Source of the DNA: Arthrobacter sp. PAMC 25486
GTDB lineage: Bacteria; Actinomycetota; Actinomycetes; Actinomycetales; Micrococcaceae
Reading direction: 5' to 3'
Length of the DNA: 64,000 bases
NCBI RefSeq assembly: GCF_000785535.1
Contig: NZ_CP007595.1
Location: 2,874,439 to 2,938,438, forward strand
Under the pieces are notes generated by a model that had not been told where the DNA came from, made no database searches, and was given only the letters and a program-made list of their open reading frames with translations. Positions 44,467 through 53,393 of the stretch are shown piece after piece. The position numbers and the translations under genes are program-made. Positions within the stretch are counted from its first letter, which is position 1, and each line of letters opens with the position of its first letter.

Positions 44467-45156
44467 TTAGAAGATCTCCTGCACGGTTTGGTCTTGGTGG
44501 TCCGGTTCGTCCTGGTTATCCGCTTCGTCCAGATGGCTGGCATCAAGGTCAAGAGCTTCGGTACCGGCGGCCTTGTCCAAGGCGGCAAGGTAGGCCGGAA
44601 TTTGGTCAATCGAGTCGAAAGGGAGCGCCAGGGCAAGTGCATTGCTGACCCGGTACTCATGGTCCAGCTCGGTGGGCAGAATCAGTTTCAGGTTCAGCAG
44701 CCGGGCCAGTGCGGCATCGGTCGCCTCGTCAAGGCGCTTGTCGTCGACCATGCCGGGGTGGCGGTGCTCGGCCAGGATCTCGCGTGCGCCGGCCCGGGAC
44801 ATGCTCACGTCAGTCCCCGAGCCGGCATGCCGGTCCAGGAGCACGCGCAGGCGCAGCGCCAACAGGGTCTCCTCACGGCGCAGCGGCTTCCTGGCCACGA
44901 CGGGCTGCGTGTGCACGGCGTCAATCTCAGCAGGAGTGAGCAGGGCGATCTTGCGTTCGGCGTCGATGCTCAGCAGCAGGAAAATTTCGCTCAGGTACTG
45001 CTGCAGGGACACAGTGTGTGTCAGGACCGTGGTCCACAGGGCTGGCTCCGCCGTGCCGTCGATGTAGGGCCCGCGCAGCAGCCTAACCAGGGCTTGGCGC
45101 ATGTCCAGCGGGAACGATCCGGTGTCGCCGGGGAAGAGTGTGCGCTCGGTGCTCAT
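44467..45156 (-). CDS. jetB: Wadjet protein JetB (DUF4194, MksE-like kite subunit)
   Basis: This 229-residue winged-helix 'kite' subunit (DUF4194) bridges the kleisin JetA and the SMC heads. Features are the N-terminal DMRQALVRLLRGPYI, a central block ERKIALLTPAEIDAV.TQPVVARKPLRREETLLALRLRVLLD (the DUF4194 core), and RLLNLKLI followed by the EYRVSNALALAL strand. The C-terminus is acidic (DEADNQDEPDHQDQ). The ATG overlaps the jetA stop by four bases, and the stop abuts the jetC start, so all three are translationally coupled. Confidence 0.9.
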   Translation of the reverse strand: MSTERTLFPGDTGSFPLDMRQALVRLLRGPYIDGTAEPALWTTVLTHTVSLQQYLSEIFLLLSIDAERKIALLTPAEIDAVHTQPVVARKPLRREETLLALRLRVLLDRHAGSGTDVSMSRAGAREILAEHRHPGMVDDKRLDEATDAALARLLNLKLILPTELDHEYRVSNALALALPFDSIDQIPAYLAALDKAAGTEALDLDASHLDEADNQDEPDHQDQTVQEIF

Positions 45157-46610
45157 GCTGTGGAGTCCTTCGTGAAGGTGAACAAGGGGACGGTGGCGGT
45201 GCGCGAGGTGCCGTCAATTTGCGTGAATGTCAGTGTTTCGCTGCGTTCGGGATCGATGCGCTCGCCGGAGCCGCGCGCGGCAAGAATCAACCCGCGAATG
45301 GTGTTGATGTGCTGCAGTTCGCTGGGCAGGGACGTGTAGACGTCCGCGAGTGTGGCCGTGCCATTGCGGGTTTCCCGCACGCGGTCGACGGCGGCATGCA
45401 GGGCTGGCATGTCGGGCGCCGGTGTCGCTGGGGTGCGGTGGATGTCCGCATCGCTGAGGGCCGGGGGAGCGGCCAGCCTGGGCGGAGGCACGTGGTCTTC
45501 CGGGTTGAAGATGCCCAGCCCGGCCAGTGTCTCAAAGTTGGGGGCATATAGCAGCGGCTCAACCACACCGGTGCGGGATCCCAGCCGGGCCGTGGCAACG
45601 GCTTGTTCGGCGGCATGGATGGCCTTGCGCAGCAGCACCGATTCCTTGAATTCGGCGGACTGGACGTAGGCGTGCAGGCTCTCGGACAGGCGGCCGTAGA
45701 TGGTGTGCACATCGGCGGCCTGACGGCGCATCTCCCGCAGCAGGGAGGCAAGGTTGGCCCGTTCCTCGGAACTGAGCTGGTCGCTGAAGTCGCGTTCCAG
45801 CACCTCGTTGACCGACTGCCTGAACCGGGCCTGCTGGACGGGGTCGTTGAGGAACTCGGTGAAGCCCTGGAACGTCTCGCCCTCGGCCGTGCCGCGCAGA
45901 GCCTTGTCGCCGGCAAGCACCTGGCCCACAGCAACGCCCTTCGTCACGGAGGAATCCATGATCTCTGTGCGAATCGAGTGCAACATGACCTCAACGCCGT
46001 CGCGCATCCGCTTGAAATCCGCGGGCAGGCTGGCGGCCAGGTCAAGCACGCTGCGGGTGGCAGCGACGGCGGAATCGTCCGACAGAATGGCCGGGTTGGC
46101 ACCATTTTTCAGGGCCGCAATTTCATTTTCACGCTCGGCAACCTCCGCCTCCAATGCGGCGATGCGTGATTCCGGATTGGGATCACTTTGCAGCGACAGC
46201 GTCTCGATACTGTTCAACAGCGTGCTCAGGCGCGAACTGTTCAGGTTGGTGCGGCTGCCGGTCAGCGTGTCCATGAACGCCAACACCCGGGCCGTTGCGG
46301 CGGTTGGCTCGTACTGGAATTTCCCGTCCACCATGGGCCGGGACAGGAACTGGCTGCGCACCCACGAGTCCGCGTAGTGGGACGCCTGCCAGGCCTCGTT
46401 CAGGCTGAGGTTTTCCCCGCGCAGTTCCTTCATGAAGTCCGCCAGGTCGGCGTGGAACTCCTCGAGCCCCACACGCTGCTTGGTGGCAGTGAATTCTGCC
46501 CGCAGGAAGGCGAGCGTCCATGGGGCGCCCTGCAAAAGTTTCCAGGCCGGACTGAGCCGGAGCTGTTTCTGCGCGTGCCACTGCGCAACGGCGTTGTCAG
46601 TGGAGCGCAT
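45153..46610 (-). CDS. jetA: Wadjet protein JetA (DUF3375, MksF-like kleisin)
   Basis: This 485-residue kleisin-type subunit (DUF3375) closes the SMC ring. The N-terminal region AWKLLQGAPWTLAFLRAEF and the block WVRSQFLSRPMVDGKFQYEPTA are typical of the family. A helical coiled region (RIAALEAEVAERENEIAAL) follows, then FQGFTEFLNDPVQQARFRQ and the C-terminal LQHINTIRGLILAARG. ATG 46610 is chosen for AAAGG upstream and because the 11 residues before it are not family-like. It is the first gene of the operon; a promoter should lie between it and the hairpin at 46711. Confidence 0.92.
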   Translation of the reverse strand: MRSTDNAVAQWHAQKQLRLSPAWKLLQGAPWTLAFLRAEFTATKQRVGLEEFHADLADFMKELRGENLSLNEAWQASHYADSWVRSQFLSRPMVDGKFQYEPTAATARVLAFMDTLTGSRTNLNSSRLSTLLNSIETLSLQSDPNPESRIAALEAEVAERENEIAALKNGANPAILSDDSAVAATRSVLDLAASLPADFKRMRDGVEVMLHSIRTEIMDSSVTKGVAVGQVLAGDKALRGTAEGETFQGFTEFLNDPVQQARFRQSVNEVLERDFSDQLSSEERANLASLLREMRRQAADVHTIYGRLSESLHAYVQSAEFKESVLLRKAIHAAEQAVATARLGSRTGVVEPLLYAPNFETLAGLGIFNPEDHVPPPRLAAPPALSDADIHRTPATPAPDMPALHAAVDRVRETRNGTATLADVYTSLPSELQHINTIRGLILAARGSGERIDPERSETLTFTQIDGTSRTATVPLFTFTKDSTA

Positions 46611-46710
46611 GGCAGGGCCTTTCGGCAAAGGGAACGGGATCATTCCATTTTAAGGCATGGGGACGGTGCAGAATTCCGGAGCGGCGCGGTCAGTGGCCGA
46701 GCCCACCGGA

Positions 46711-46775
46711 AAGGACGGCGTTGGCGGCTTCGGCCGGTGGTAGACCACCGGCTTTAACCGCAAACGCCGTCCCTT
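46711..46775. repeat. Long imperfect palindrome (hairpin) between jetA and rpsF
   Basis: The left arm AAGGACGGCGTTGGCGG..GGCCGGTGGT is complementary, with a few mismatches and one bulge, to the right arm ACCACCGGC..CCGCAAACGCCGTCCCTT. This gives a stem of about 30 bases with almost no loop. It lies between the divergent jet operon and rpsF. It resembles an intergenic palindromic element more than a terminator, because no gene points into it. Confidence 0.8.
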
Positions 46776-46877
46776 CTCGATCGGGTGCCAAATCACCGGG
46801 CGAAGCTTCGCATGACTCACCCACGGCGTGTGGTGGGAGTTACCCACAGGGGTGAGTGTCCGGCGTCGTAATTACGG

Positions 46878-46977
46878 TAGGATAGACAAGTCTGTGCTGG
46901 CGAAGGACCCACTCATCGAGTGCCCCTGCCGGCCAGACAATGCAAATGAACCTCCTGTTACGGAAATGCCGTAACCG
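46878..46977 (+). promoter_or_regulatory. rpsF leader with possible -10 and a hairpin
   Basis: A TAGGAT (46878-46883) could be the -10 of the ribosomal operon, but no good -35 is seen. Downstream, GTTACGG (46957) pairs with CCGTAAC (46969-46975), followed by CCGCC. In many bacteria the rpsF leader has an S6:S18-binding hairpin with a CCG element. Calling this that motif is a guess. Confidence 0.3.
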
Positions 46978-47004
46978 CCTAGACCAGAGGAGGTGGGTTC
47001 ACAT

Positions 47005-47310
47005 ATGCGTCCTTACGAACTGATGGTAATCATCGACCCCGATGTTGATGAGCGTACCGTTGAGCCGTCGCTTCAGAAGTTCCTGAATGTCATCACCAAC
47101 GATGGTGGAACCATCGAAAAGGTTGACATCTGGGGCCGTCGTCGCTTGGCTTACGACATCCAGAAGAAGTCTGAAGGTATCTACGCCGTGGTGAACTTCA
47201 CTGCTGCACCGGCTACCGCTCAGGAACTTGACCGCGTGCTTGGCCTCAACGAGACCATCCTGCGCACCAAGATCACACGTCCGGAAGAGCAGAAGGTTGT
47301 TGCCGAGTAA
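47005..47310 (+). CDS. rpsF: 30S ribosomal protein S6
   Basis: A 101-residue S6 protein starting [19 protein letters not shown], with the typical [25 protein letters not shown] and [11 protein letters not shown]. It binds S18 in the 30S platform. ATG 47005 has GAGGAGG upstream; an in-frame GTG at 46993 would overlap the ribosome binding site region. It is first in the rpsF-ssb-rpsR-rplI operon. Confidence 0.98.
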   Translation: MRPYELMVIIDPDVDERTVEPSLQKFLNVITNDGGTIEKVDIWGRRRLAYDIQKKSEGIYAVVNFTAAPATAQELDRVLGLNETILRTKITRPEEQKVVAE

Positions 47311-47372
47311 TTTCGGTCAACAATTTATAGCTTTTTCATTGTAGGAAAACACCAAGCAGGAAGCAGGAGCAG

Positions 47373-47993
47373 ATGGCAGGCGAAACCACTATCACGGTCA
47401 TTGGTAATCTCACCAGTGACCCGGAACTTCGGTTTACCCCGAGCGGTTCAGCAGTAGCGAACTTCACCATTGCGTCGACTCCGCGGACCTTTGACCGCCA
47501 GTCAAACGAGTGGAAGGACGGCGAAACGCTGTTCCTCCGTGCCTCGATCTGGCGTGAAGCGGCCGAGAACGTTGCCGAGTCCCTGACAAAGGGCATGCGC
47601 GTACTTGTTCAAGGCCGGCTGAAGTCGCGGACCTACGACACCAAAGAAGGCGAAAAGCGCACCGTCATGGAGCTTGAGGTCGACGAGATCGGCCCCTCGC
47701 TGCGCTATGCCAACGCCAAGGTCAACCGCACCCAGCGCTCCGGCGCTCAGGGTGGCGGCAACTTTGGTGCCGGCAATGGCGGCCAAGGCGGCCAGGGCGG
47801 AAACTTCGGCGGCGGCAACGCCGGCGGGGGACAAGGCGGCTTCGGCGGCGGCACTCAGGGTGGCGGAAACGCACCTTGGAGCGGCGGCCAGCAGCAGCCA
47901 CAATCCGCACCGGCGGCAGATCCCTGGGCTACGCCCGGCGGGTCAACCGGCGGCTGGAGCACGGGCCCGGATAGCTCCGAGCCTCCCTTCTAA
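47373..47993 (+). CDS. ssb: Single-stranded DNA-binding protein
   Basis: This 206-residue protein has an N-terminal OB fold (about 1-110: [22 protein letters not shown], and the [16 protein letters not shown] block), a long Gly/Gln/Asn-rich flexible region (about 120-190) and the conserved acidic tip DSSEPPF, which recruits replication and repair partners. It protects single-stranded DNA at forks. The position between rpsF and rpsR is canonical. It has AGGAAGCAGGAG before ATG 47373. Confidence 0.97.
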   Translation: MAGETTITVIGNLTSDPELRFTPSGSAVANFTIASTPRTFDRQSNEWKDGETLFLRASIWREAAENVAESLTKGMRVLVQGRLKSRTYDTKEGEKRTVMELEVDEIGPSLRYANAKVNRTQRSGAQGGGNFGAGNGGQGGQGGNFGGGNAGGGQGGFGGGTQGGGNAPWSGGQQQPQSAPAADPWATPGGSTGGWSTGPDSSEPPF

Positions 47994-48140
47994 CGCGCGC
48001 TGCACGCCCTTGCTTGCCGGCTCCGCCGCCACGTCAGGGACCCTCGCGCACCTCGCATTACAATTGTGCGGCAACCGCCGTACGCACACCATCCCGCGGA
48101 TTAATATCCACGGGCTCCACGAATATTAAGGAGCTCCACG

Positions 48141-48380
48141 ATGGCTAAGGCTGAACTCCGTAAGCCCAAACCAAAGTCCAACCCCTTGAAGGCCGCTGAC
48201 GTCACCGTCATCGACTACAAGGACGTAGCATTGCTGCGCAAGTTCATCTCTGATCGCGGAAAGATCCGTGCGCGTCGCGTCACGGGTGTCACCGTCCAGG
48301 AGCAGCGCAAGATCGCCCAGGCAATCAAGAATGCCCGCGAAGTTGCATTGCTGCCCTACTCCGGCGCTGGCCGCGGTTAA
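48141..48380 (+). CDS. rpsR: 30S ribosomal protein S18
   Basis: This 79-residue basic protein has the S18 core [25 protein letters not shown] and [27 protein letters not shown] precedes the ATG. No cysteine zinc-ribbon is present, so it is the zinc-independent (C-) form. The 147-base gap after ssb contains no gene. Confidence 0.98.
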   Translation: MAKAELRKPKPKSNPLKAADVTVIDYKDVALLRKFISDRGKIRARRVTGVTVQEQRKIAQAIKNAREVALLPYSGAGRG

Positions 48381-48395
48381 GGGAGATAAATAAAC

Positions 48396-48845
48396 ATGGC
48401 AAAGCTCATTTTGACCCACGAAGTAAGCGGCCTCGGTGCCGCTGGCGACATCGTTGAGGTGAAGAACGGTTACGCACGTAACTTCCTTCTGCCCCGCGGT
48501 TTCGCTCTCGCCTGGTCCAAGGGCGGTGAGAAGCAGGTTGCAACCATTCAGGCCGCACGTGCTGCTCACGCACACGCAACCATTGAAGCCGCACAGGAGC
48601 AGGCAACTGCCCTCCAGGCCAATGCTGTTGTGCTCAAGGTCAAGGCAGGCGCCTCAGGCCGTCTGTTCGGTACCGTCAAGGCTGCCGACGTTGCAGAGGC
48701 TGTTGCCGCTGCAGGTCTGGGAACCATTGACAAGCGCAAGGTTGAACTGCCCGCCCACATCAAGTCGGTTGGCAAGCACACTGCAACTCTTCGTTTGCAC
48801 GAAGATGTTTCAGCGACCATCACCTTGAATGTTGTAGCAAGCTAG
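48396..48845 (+). CDS. rplI: 50S ribosomal protein L9
   Basis: This 149-residue protein has the L9 N-terminal domain ([34 protein letters not shown]), the long connecting helix (about 41-75, Ala/His/Gln-rich) and the C-terminal domain with [14 protein letters not shown] and [13 protein letters not shown]. It ends at a terminator. Confidence 0.98.
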   Translation: MAKLILTHEVSGLGAAGDIVEVKNGYARNFLLPRGFALAWSKGGEKQVATIQAARAAHAHATIEAAQEQATALQANAVVLKVKAGASGRLFGTVKAADVAEAVAAAGLGTIDKRKVELPAHIKSVGKHTATLRLHEDVSATITLNVVAS

Positions 48846-48865
48846 TCTCGCTGCGCCGCTTCAAG

Positions 48866-48898
48866 AAGCCCGGTCCCCATTGGGGGCCGGGCTTTTTT
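48866..48898. terminator. Terminator after rplI
   Basis: A stem, AAGCCCGGTCCCC pairing with GGGGGCCGGGCTT around a short loop, is followed by TTTTTT. It closes the ribosomal operon and faces the convergent DUF1801 gene. Confidence 0.93.
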
Positions 48899-48917
48899 GG
48901 CACTGTTTTTGTTTTTG

Positions 48918-49358
48918 TTATTCGCGCTGGGACTGCCGTGACTGGATGTTGGTGGTGGTGGAATGCCGGTAAGTCATGGCAATCAGCCGGCGCAGCACAG
49001 CCAGGTCCACATCCGCCAACTGGTTGATGTACACGCACGATACGCTCGACTTGAACTTGCCCAGCTTCGCCAGCAGTGGCGTGGCTTCCGGCGGATCACT
49101 CAGCCCGTACACCACAAGGTTCGCCTTTCTTGGTGAAAATGCGACGGCGGGAGCGTCGCCTTCCCTGCCCGAGGCGTACTTGTAGTGGTACTCGCCAAAG
49201 CCAATGATGCTGGGCCCCCACATGTACGGCGGCTGGCCCGTGACGTCGTGCATCATCTCCAGCAGGGTGAGCGCGTCCTCGCGGGGAACTGTTGTGGTGT
49301 CCACGCTCGCAATGAATTCCATGGGATCTATATTTGTGGGCTGAGTCTTGTTGGCCAT
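48918..49358 (-). CDS. DUF1801 domain-containing protein
   Basis: This 146-residue protein matches the DUF1801 (YdhG-like) family. Features are the helix EDALTLLEMMHDVTGQPPYMWGPSIIGFGEYHYKY, the strand VAFSPRKANLVVYG and the LGKFKSSVSCVYINQLADVDLAVLRRLI block. The fold is small, alpha/beta and soluble; the biochemical role is not established. The ATG at 49358 faces away from the dnaB region. It is convergent with rplI. Confidence 0.85.
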   Translation of the reverse strand: MANKTQPTNIDPMEFIASVDTTTVPREDALTLLEMMHDVTGQPPYMWGPSIIGFGEYHYKYASGREGDAPAVAFSPRKANLVVYGLSDPPEATPLLAKLGKFKSSVSCVYINQLADVDLAVLRRLIAMTYRHSTTTNIQSRQSQRE

Positions 49359-49905
49359 GTGGTCGCTCTCCTCGTGCCTGCAGGCGCTGTGGTGGTGCTA
49401 ACTATATAGAGGGCCAACATGTCCACGTGCGCATGCAGGCACATGGTCGGTTTTCCGGTGGTGGCGACCTGCCGGCATTCGACCGGGGGTTTCACGTTGG
49501 GGATATCCACATATAGACATATATCTGTGGATATCCCGGCTGTATCGTTAGTCACCTGCAGTGTCAAGAGCCACCAGCCAGATGATTTGTGTGGCCAAAA
49601 ATACTGTTTTCCACAGGCGGTGGATAGTGTTTGCGCAGGTCAGGGCCGCTTTGATGGCTGCAATGAGATCTTATCCACAGAGTTGTCCCCATCCTGTGCA
49701 CAAGCTGGGGCAGTTAATGCACCGGTTATCCACAGGGTCGGTGGACAACGAGGTTGGTGGAAGGTCCGGCAACGTCTAACGTTGCAGTTGAGCTCTCCTC
49801 TGCGGCAACTTTGTCGGTACCAGCTGGTAAAGAGTAGTAGCACTAGGAACACACCGCCAACCCGCGGTGAAAAGCCCGGCCAGCAGGGCAGAAAGAGGCA
49901 CCAAA
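49359..49905. other. Gene-free region upstream of dnaB with DnaA-box-like sites
   Basis: These 547 bases lack a supported gene; open frames here run across the repeats. The region contains the palindrome at 49500-49537 and several DnaA-box-like sequences, two of them exact (49671-49679 and 49726-49734), with relatives at 49683-49691 and about 49608. The dnaB promoter should lie in the last 150 bases; I could not fix it. Confidence 0.6.
49500..49537. repeat. 38-base palindrome containing paired DnaA-box-like half sites
   Basis: Perfect 12-base arms, GGGATATCCACA and TGTGGATATCCC, surround a 14-base AT-rich centre that is itself nearly palindromic. Each arm contains TATCCACA, eight of nine bases of a DnaA box, in opposite orientation. 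Confidence 0.75.
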
Positions 49906-51285
49906 ATGTCGGCTCCAGCAAGAGATTCAGAAGCAACCACCCGCGAACCGGATTTCGCCCGGACGCCACCCCAAGACCTTGTGGCTGAGCAAAGCGTTTT
50001 GGGTGGCATGATGCTGTCCAAGGATGCCATCGCCGATGTTGTGGAAGTCCTGCGCGGCAATGACTTCTACCGCCCGTCCCACGAGAGCATCTATGAGGCA
50101 ATTCTTGACCTCTACGGCCGCGGCGAACCCGCCGACGCCGTTACGGTGGCCGATGAGCTGACGAAACGCGGTGAGATCACCAAAACAGGTGGGGCCGCAT
50201 ACCTGCACCAGCTCATCCAGTCCGTGCCAACAGCCGCCAACGCCGGTTTCTATGCTGAAATCGTTGCCGAGCGCGCCGTTCTCCGCCGGCTGGTCACGGC
50301 AGGCACAAAGATTGTCCAGATGGGCTACGCCCAGGACGGCGAAGTCGAGGACACCGTCAATGCGGCACAGGCCGAGATCTTTGCCGTGGCCGAACGTCGC
50401 ACCACAGAGGACTATGTGCTTCTGAAGGACGTCATGGAAGCCACTGTGGATGAAATTGAGGCGTCGGGACACAAGGGCCAGGGCATGACCGGCGTGCCTA
50501 CCGGTTTCTATGAATTTGATGAACTGACCAACGGCCTGCACCCCGGCCAGATGATTGTCATTGCGGCCCGACCGGCCGTTGGCAAAAGTACATTCGCACT
50601 TGACTGGGCGCGATCGGCTGCGATTGACCACAACATGGCCACCGTGGTGTTCTCCCTGGAAATGGGTCGCAACGAAATCGCCATGCGCCTCCTCTCCGCT
50701 GAGGCAACCATCAGCCTGCAGGATTTGCGCAAGGGAACGGTCAAGGACGACCAGTGGTCCAAGATCGCCACAACCATGGGCAGGATGAACGATGCCCCGC
50801 TGTTCATTGACGATTCGCCCAACATGTCGCTCATGGAAATCCGTGCGAAGTGCCGCCGCCTCAAGCAGCAGCATGACCTGAAACTAGTGGTCCTTGACTA
50901 CCTGCAGCTGATGTCATCCGGCAAGCGCGTGGAATCGCGCCAGCAGGAAGTTTCCGAATTCTCCCGTGCGTTGAAGCTGCTGGCCAAGGAACTGCAGGTG
51001 CCCGTAGTGGCGCTGTCACAGCTGAACCGTGGTTCCGAGCAGCGTACGGACAAGAAACCCATGGTTTCGGACCTTCGTGAATCAGGATCGATCGAGCAGG
51101 ATGCCGACATGGTGATCTTGCTGCACCGTGAGGACATTTACGACAAGGAGTCGGCCCGTGCCGGCGAAGCCGACGTGATTGTGGCCAAGCACCGTAACGG
51201 TCCCACCAAAACCATCGTGTTGGGTTTCCAGGGCCACTACTCGCGCTTTGCCAACATGGCCAGCGAAAGCGGTGGCGGCTACTAG
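49906..51285 (+). CDS. dnaB: Replicative DNA helicase DnaB
   Basis: This 459-residue hexameric helicase unwinds the fork and recruits primase. The N-terminal domain (about 20-120) has PPQDLVAEQSVLGGMML. The linker is followed by the RecA-like domain with Walker A ARPAVGKST (221-229), Walker B LVVLDYLQLM, and the late motifs LSQLNRGSEQR and DLRESGSIEQDAD. There is no intein, although dnaB is a common intein site. ATG 49906 is chosen because the family begins shortly before PPQDL, with AAAGAGG upstream; an in-frame start at 49867 is less likely. Confidence 0.97.
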   Translation: MSAPARDSEATTREPDFARTPPQDLVAEQSVLGGMMLSKDAIADVVEVLRGNDFYRPSHESIYEAILDLYGRGEPADAVTVADELTKRGEITKTGGAAYLHQLIQSVPTAANAGFYAEIVAERAVLRRLVTAGTKIVQMGYAQDGEVEDTVNAAQAEIFAVAERRTTEDYVLLKDVMEATVDEIEASGHKGQGMTGVPTGFYEFDELTNGLHPGQMIVIAARPAVGKSTFALDWARSAAIDHNMATVVFSLEMGRNEIAMRLLSAEATISLQDLRKGTVKDDQWSKIATTMGRMNDAPLFIDDSPNMSLMEIRAKCRRLKQQHDLKLVVLDYLQLMSSGKRVESRQQEVSEFSRALKLLAKELQVPVVALSQLNRGSEQRTDKKPMVSDLRESGSIEQDADMVILLHREDIYDKESARAGEADVIVAKHRNGPTKTIVLGFQGHYSRFANMASESGGGY

Positions 51286-51327
51286 CGCGGGGCCGGGGCA
51301 TTGCCGGGCTGCCGATACTGTTGAGTC

Positions 51328-52686
51328 ATGCCGAATAAAGTGATGCCGAACGACGCTGCGAAGGCTGCCCGCCGCTCAACAGCCAAAGCCATCCGTGGCC
51401 TGGCCATCCCGGCCTTCGGCGCACTCATTGCTGAGCCGTTGTTCCTGCTGGCCGACTCGGCCATTGTGGGGCACTTGGGTGTCCCGCAACTGGCTGGCGT
51501 CGGCCTGGCCGCCACGGTATTGCAGACTGTGGTCGGACTCATGGTATTCCTGGCATATTCCACCACCCCTGCGGTTGCGCGCCTCTTGGGCGCGGGAAAG
51601 CACTCCCAGGCGCTCGCTGTGGGCAGGGACGGACTCTGGCTGGCCGCGGTGCTGGGCGTGGTCCTTGCTGTTGCGGGCATGTTTGCCGGAAGAAGCCTCC
51701 TCGACGCCATGGGCGCCCGGGGTGAGGTGCTGGAATTTGCGCAACAGTACTTCCTGATCAGCCTGGCCGGAATCCCGGCAATGCTGCTCGTCATGGCGGC
51801 GATGGGTGTGTTGCGCGGTTTGCAGGACACCAAGACCCCCTTGATAGTGGCCACGGCTGGCTTTGCCGTCAACATTGTCATGAACTTCGCCTTCGTCTAC
51901 GGACTCGGCATGTCGGTGGCCGGCGCTGCCCTGGGTACGGTGATTGCCCAATGGGGCATGGCAGCCGTCTACCTTGTCATCGTCGTCCGTGCCGCACGGA
52001 CCTATCAGGTCGGTCTGCTCCCGGACTGGGCCGGCGTTCGGGCCGTCTCGCGGGTGGGCAGCTGGCTCATGCTCCGCACGCTGTCGCTGCGGGCCGCAAT
52101 ACTGGTGACAGTCGTCGTTGTCACGGCTCAAGGGTCAACCAACCTGGCCGCCCACCAGCTCGCGATGACACTATTCAGCTTCCTGGCCTTCGCCCTTGAT
52201 GCGCTGGCCATCGCCGCCCAGGCGCTGATTGGCAAGGAACTGGGTGCTGGAAACACAGCCCAGGTGCGCGTCTTGACCAATACCATGACCAAGTGGGGCC
52301 TTGGCTTCGGTGTTGTCACCGGGTTGGGGTTGTGGGCCGCTTCAGGGGTCGTGGGTTGGATCTTCACCACCGACGCCAGCGTCCACGCAGCCCTGACAGC
52401 GGCGCTGATTGTCATGGCGGTTGGCCAGCCCCTTGCAGGCTACGTTTTCGTGCTCGACGGCGTACTCATCGGAGCGGGGGACGCCCGCTACCTTGCCTTG
52501 GTTGGCCTGGGCAACCTCGTCATCTACCTGCCGCTGCTGTACTGGGTCCACCAACACGATTTAGGCGACTCCGTCTCCGGGTTGTTCTGGGTCTGGGCCG
52601 CATTCAGCCTTGGCTATATGGGTGCGCGCGGGCTGACCCTCGGGCTGCGGGCCCGCACCGGGCGGTGGATGCAGGTCGGTGCCTAG
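51328..52686 (+). CDS. MATE family efflux transporter (DinF-like)
   Basis: This 452-residue integral membrane protein has about twelve helices in two MATE halves. Marks are AIPAFGALIAEPLFLLADSAIVGHLG near the start (the conserved MATE/DinF entry), TTPAVARLLGAG, MGVLRGLQDTKTPL (the conserved GxxRGxxDTKTP) and, in the second half, AHQLAMTLFSFLAFALDALAIAAQALIG. It probably exports drugs or metabolites by ion antiport. The substrate is unknown. It begins 42 bases after dnaB and may be cotranscribed. Confidence 0.92.
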   Translation: MPNKVMPNDAAKAARRSTAKAIRGLAIPAFGALIAEPLFLLADSAIVGHLGVPQLAGVGLAATVLQTVVGLMVFLAYSTTPAVARLLGAGKHSQALAVGRDGLWLAAVLGVVLAVAGMFAGRSLLDAMGARGEVLEFAQQYFLISLAGIPAMLLVMAAMGVLRGLQDTKTPLIVATAGFAVNIVMNFAFVYGLGMSVAGAALGTVIAQWGMAAVYLVIVVRAARTYQVGLLPDWAGVRAVSRVGSWLMLRTLSLRAAILVTVVVVTAQGSTNLAAHQLAMTLFSFLAFALDALAIAAQALIGKELGAGNTAQVRVLTNTMTKWGLGFGVVTGLGLWAASGVVGWIFTTDASVHAALTAALIVMAVGQPLAGYVFVLDGVLIGAGDARYLALVGLGNLVIYLPLLYWVHQHDLGDSVSGLFWVWAAFSLGYMGARGLTLGLRARTGRWMQVGA

Positions 52687-52710
52687 CTCCGCCCCGGCTA
52701 GACTTGATGG

Positions 52711-53319
52711 GTGACTGAAACAGCCCTACCCCAGCCAAGCCATGCAAGCATCTCTTCCAGCGGCACCCGCCCGCTGTGGCAGCCAGTCTTACTGCGCGCC
52801 CTAATCACGGTTGCCTTTGGTTTGCTCACGGTGTTTTGGGCCAATCCAGGAACGCTCGGCCTGTGCCTGAGTGTCGCCGGTTATTTGCTTGCCCTGGCAG
52901 TATCCCACTACCTGGTTGTCCGCTCACTGGCCTTGCCCGGCGGCAATACCCGCCGCATGGTCCTGCTGGGTGCCGCCGGGCTGATTGCCGTCAGTGGCGT
53001 GGTCGTGGCCATCTCGTTGAGCTCAATCGTGGTCGCCTGGCTTGCCGGCGCGGCGCTGGCCGTTATGGGGGCTGCGGAACTCTTTGCCGCATTGCGCAAA
53101 CCCGCAGGCGGCGAAGCAGCCCGCCCGCCATTGCGCAGCGATTGGATCATCTCCGGCGTGTTGGGTCTGGGCACGGGCCTGCTCCTGCCCTTCTTTGCCG
53201 CTGCCGGCCCCCATGCGCTGCTGGGCGTCTGCGGTGGCGGTGCCTTAATGAGCGGCGCCTTGTGGACGTTGTCAGCCCTCACACTGCGACATGACAGTAC
53301 CAAGGCAAAAGCCGCGTAA
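52711..53319 (+). CDS. Polytopic membrane protein (DUF308-like)
   Basis: This 202-residue protein has about six membrane helices, an N-terminal polar segment of about 25 residues, and short loops with basic residues. The helix spacing and the start of the first helix (ALITVAFGLLTVFWANP) recall DUF308/HdeD-like proteins. The match is by pattern only. It starts at GTG 52711, 25 bases after the MATE gene, and is probably in the same transcript. Confidence 0.65.
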   Translation: MTETALPQPSHASISSSGTRPLWQPVLLRALITVAFGLLTVFWANPGTLGLCLSVAGYLLALAVSHYLVVRSLALPGGNTRRMVLLGAAGLIAVSGVVVAISLSSIVVAWLAGAALAVMGAAELFAALRKPAGGEAARPPLRSDWIISGVLGLGTGLLLPFFAAAGPHALLGVCGGGALMSGALWTLSALTLRHDSTKAKAA

Positions 53320-53393
53320 ACTGAAGACCATATGTTCTACTTTGCGTAGAAGCGCGTGGTGCGTGAAATACCCAACAAGTAAAAGGACCGATT

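Noticed and set aside
49491..49500. GTTTCACGTT upstream of dnaB as a parS site
   Set aside because: Only the left half of a parS palindrome is present; the right half does not match.
49334..49988. Plus-strand open frames upstream of dnaB
   Set aside because: They run across the palindrome and DnaA boxes, contain no recognisable domain, and overlap the divergent DUF1801 start and the dnaB start.
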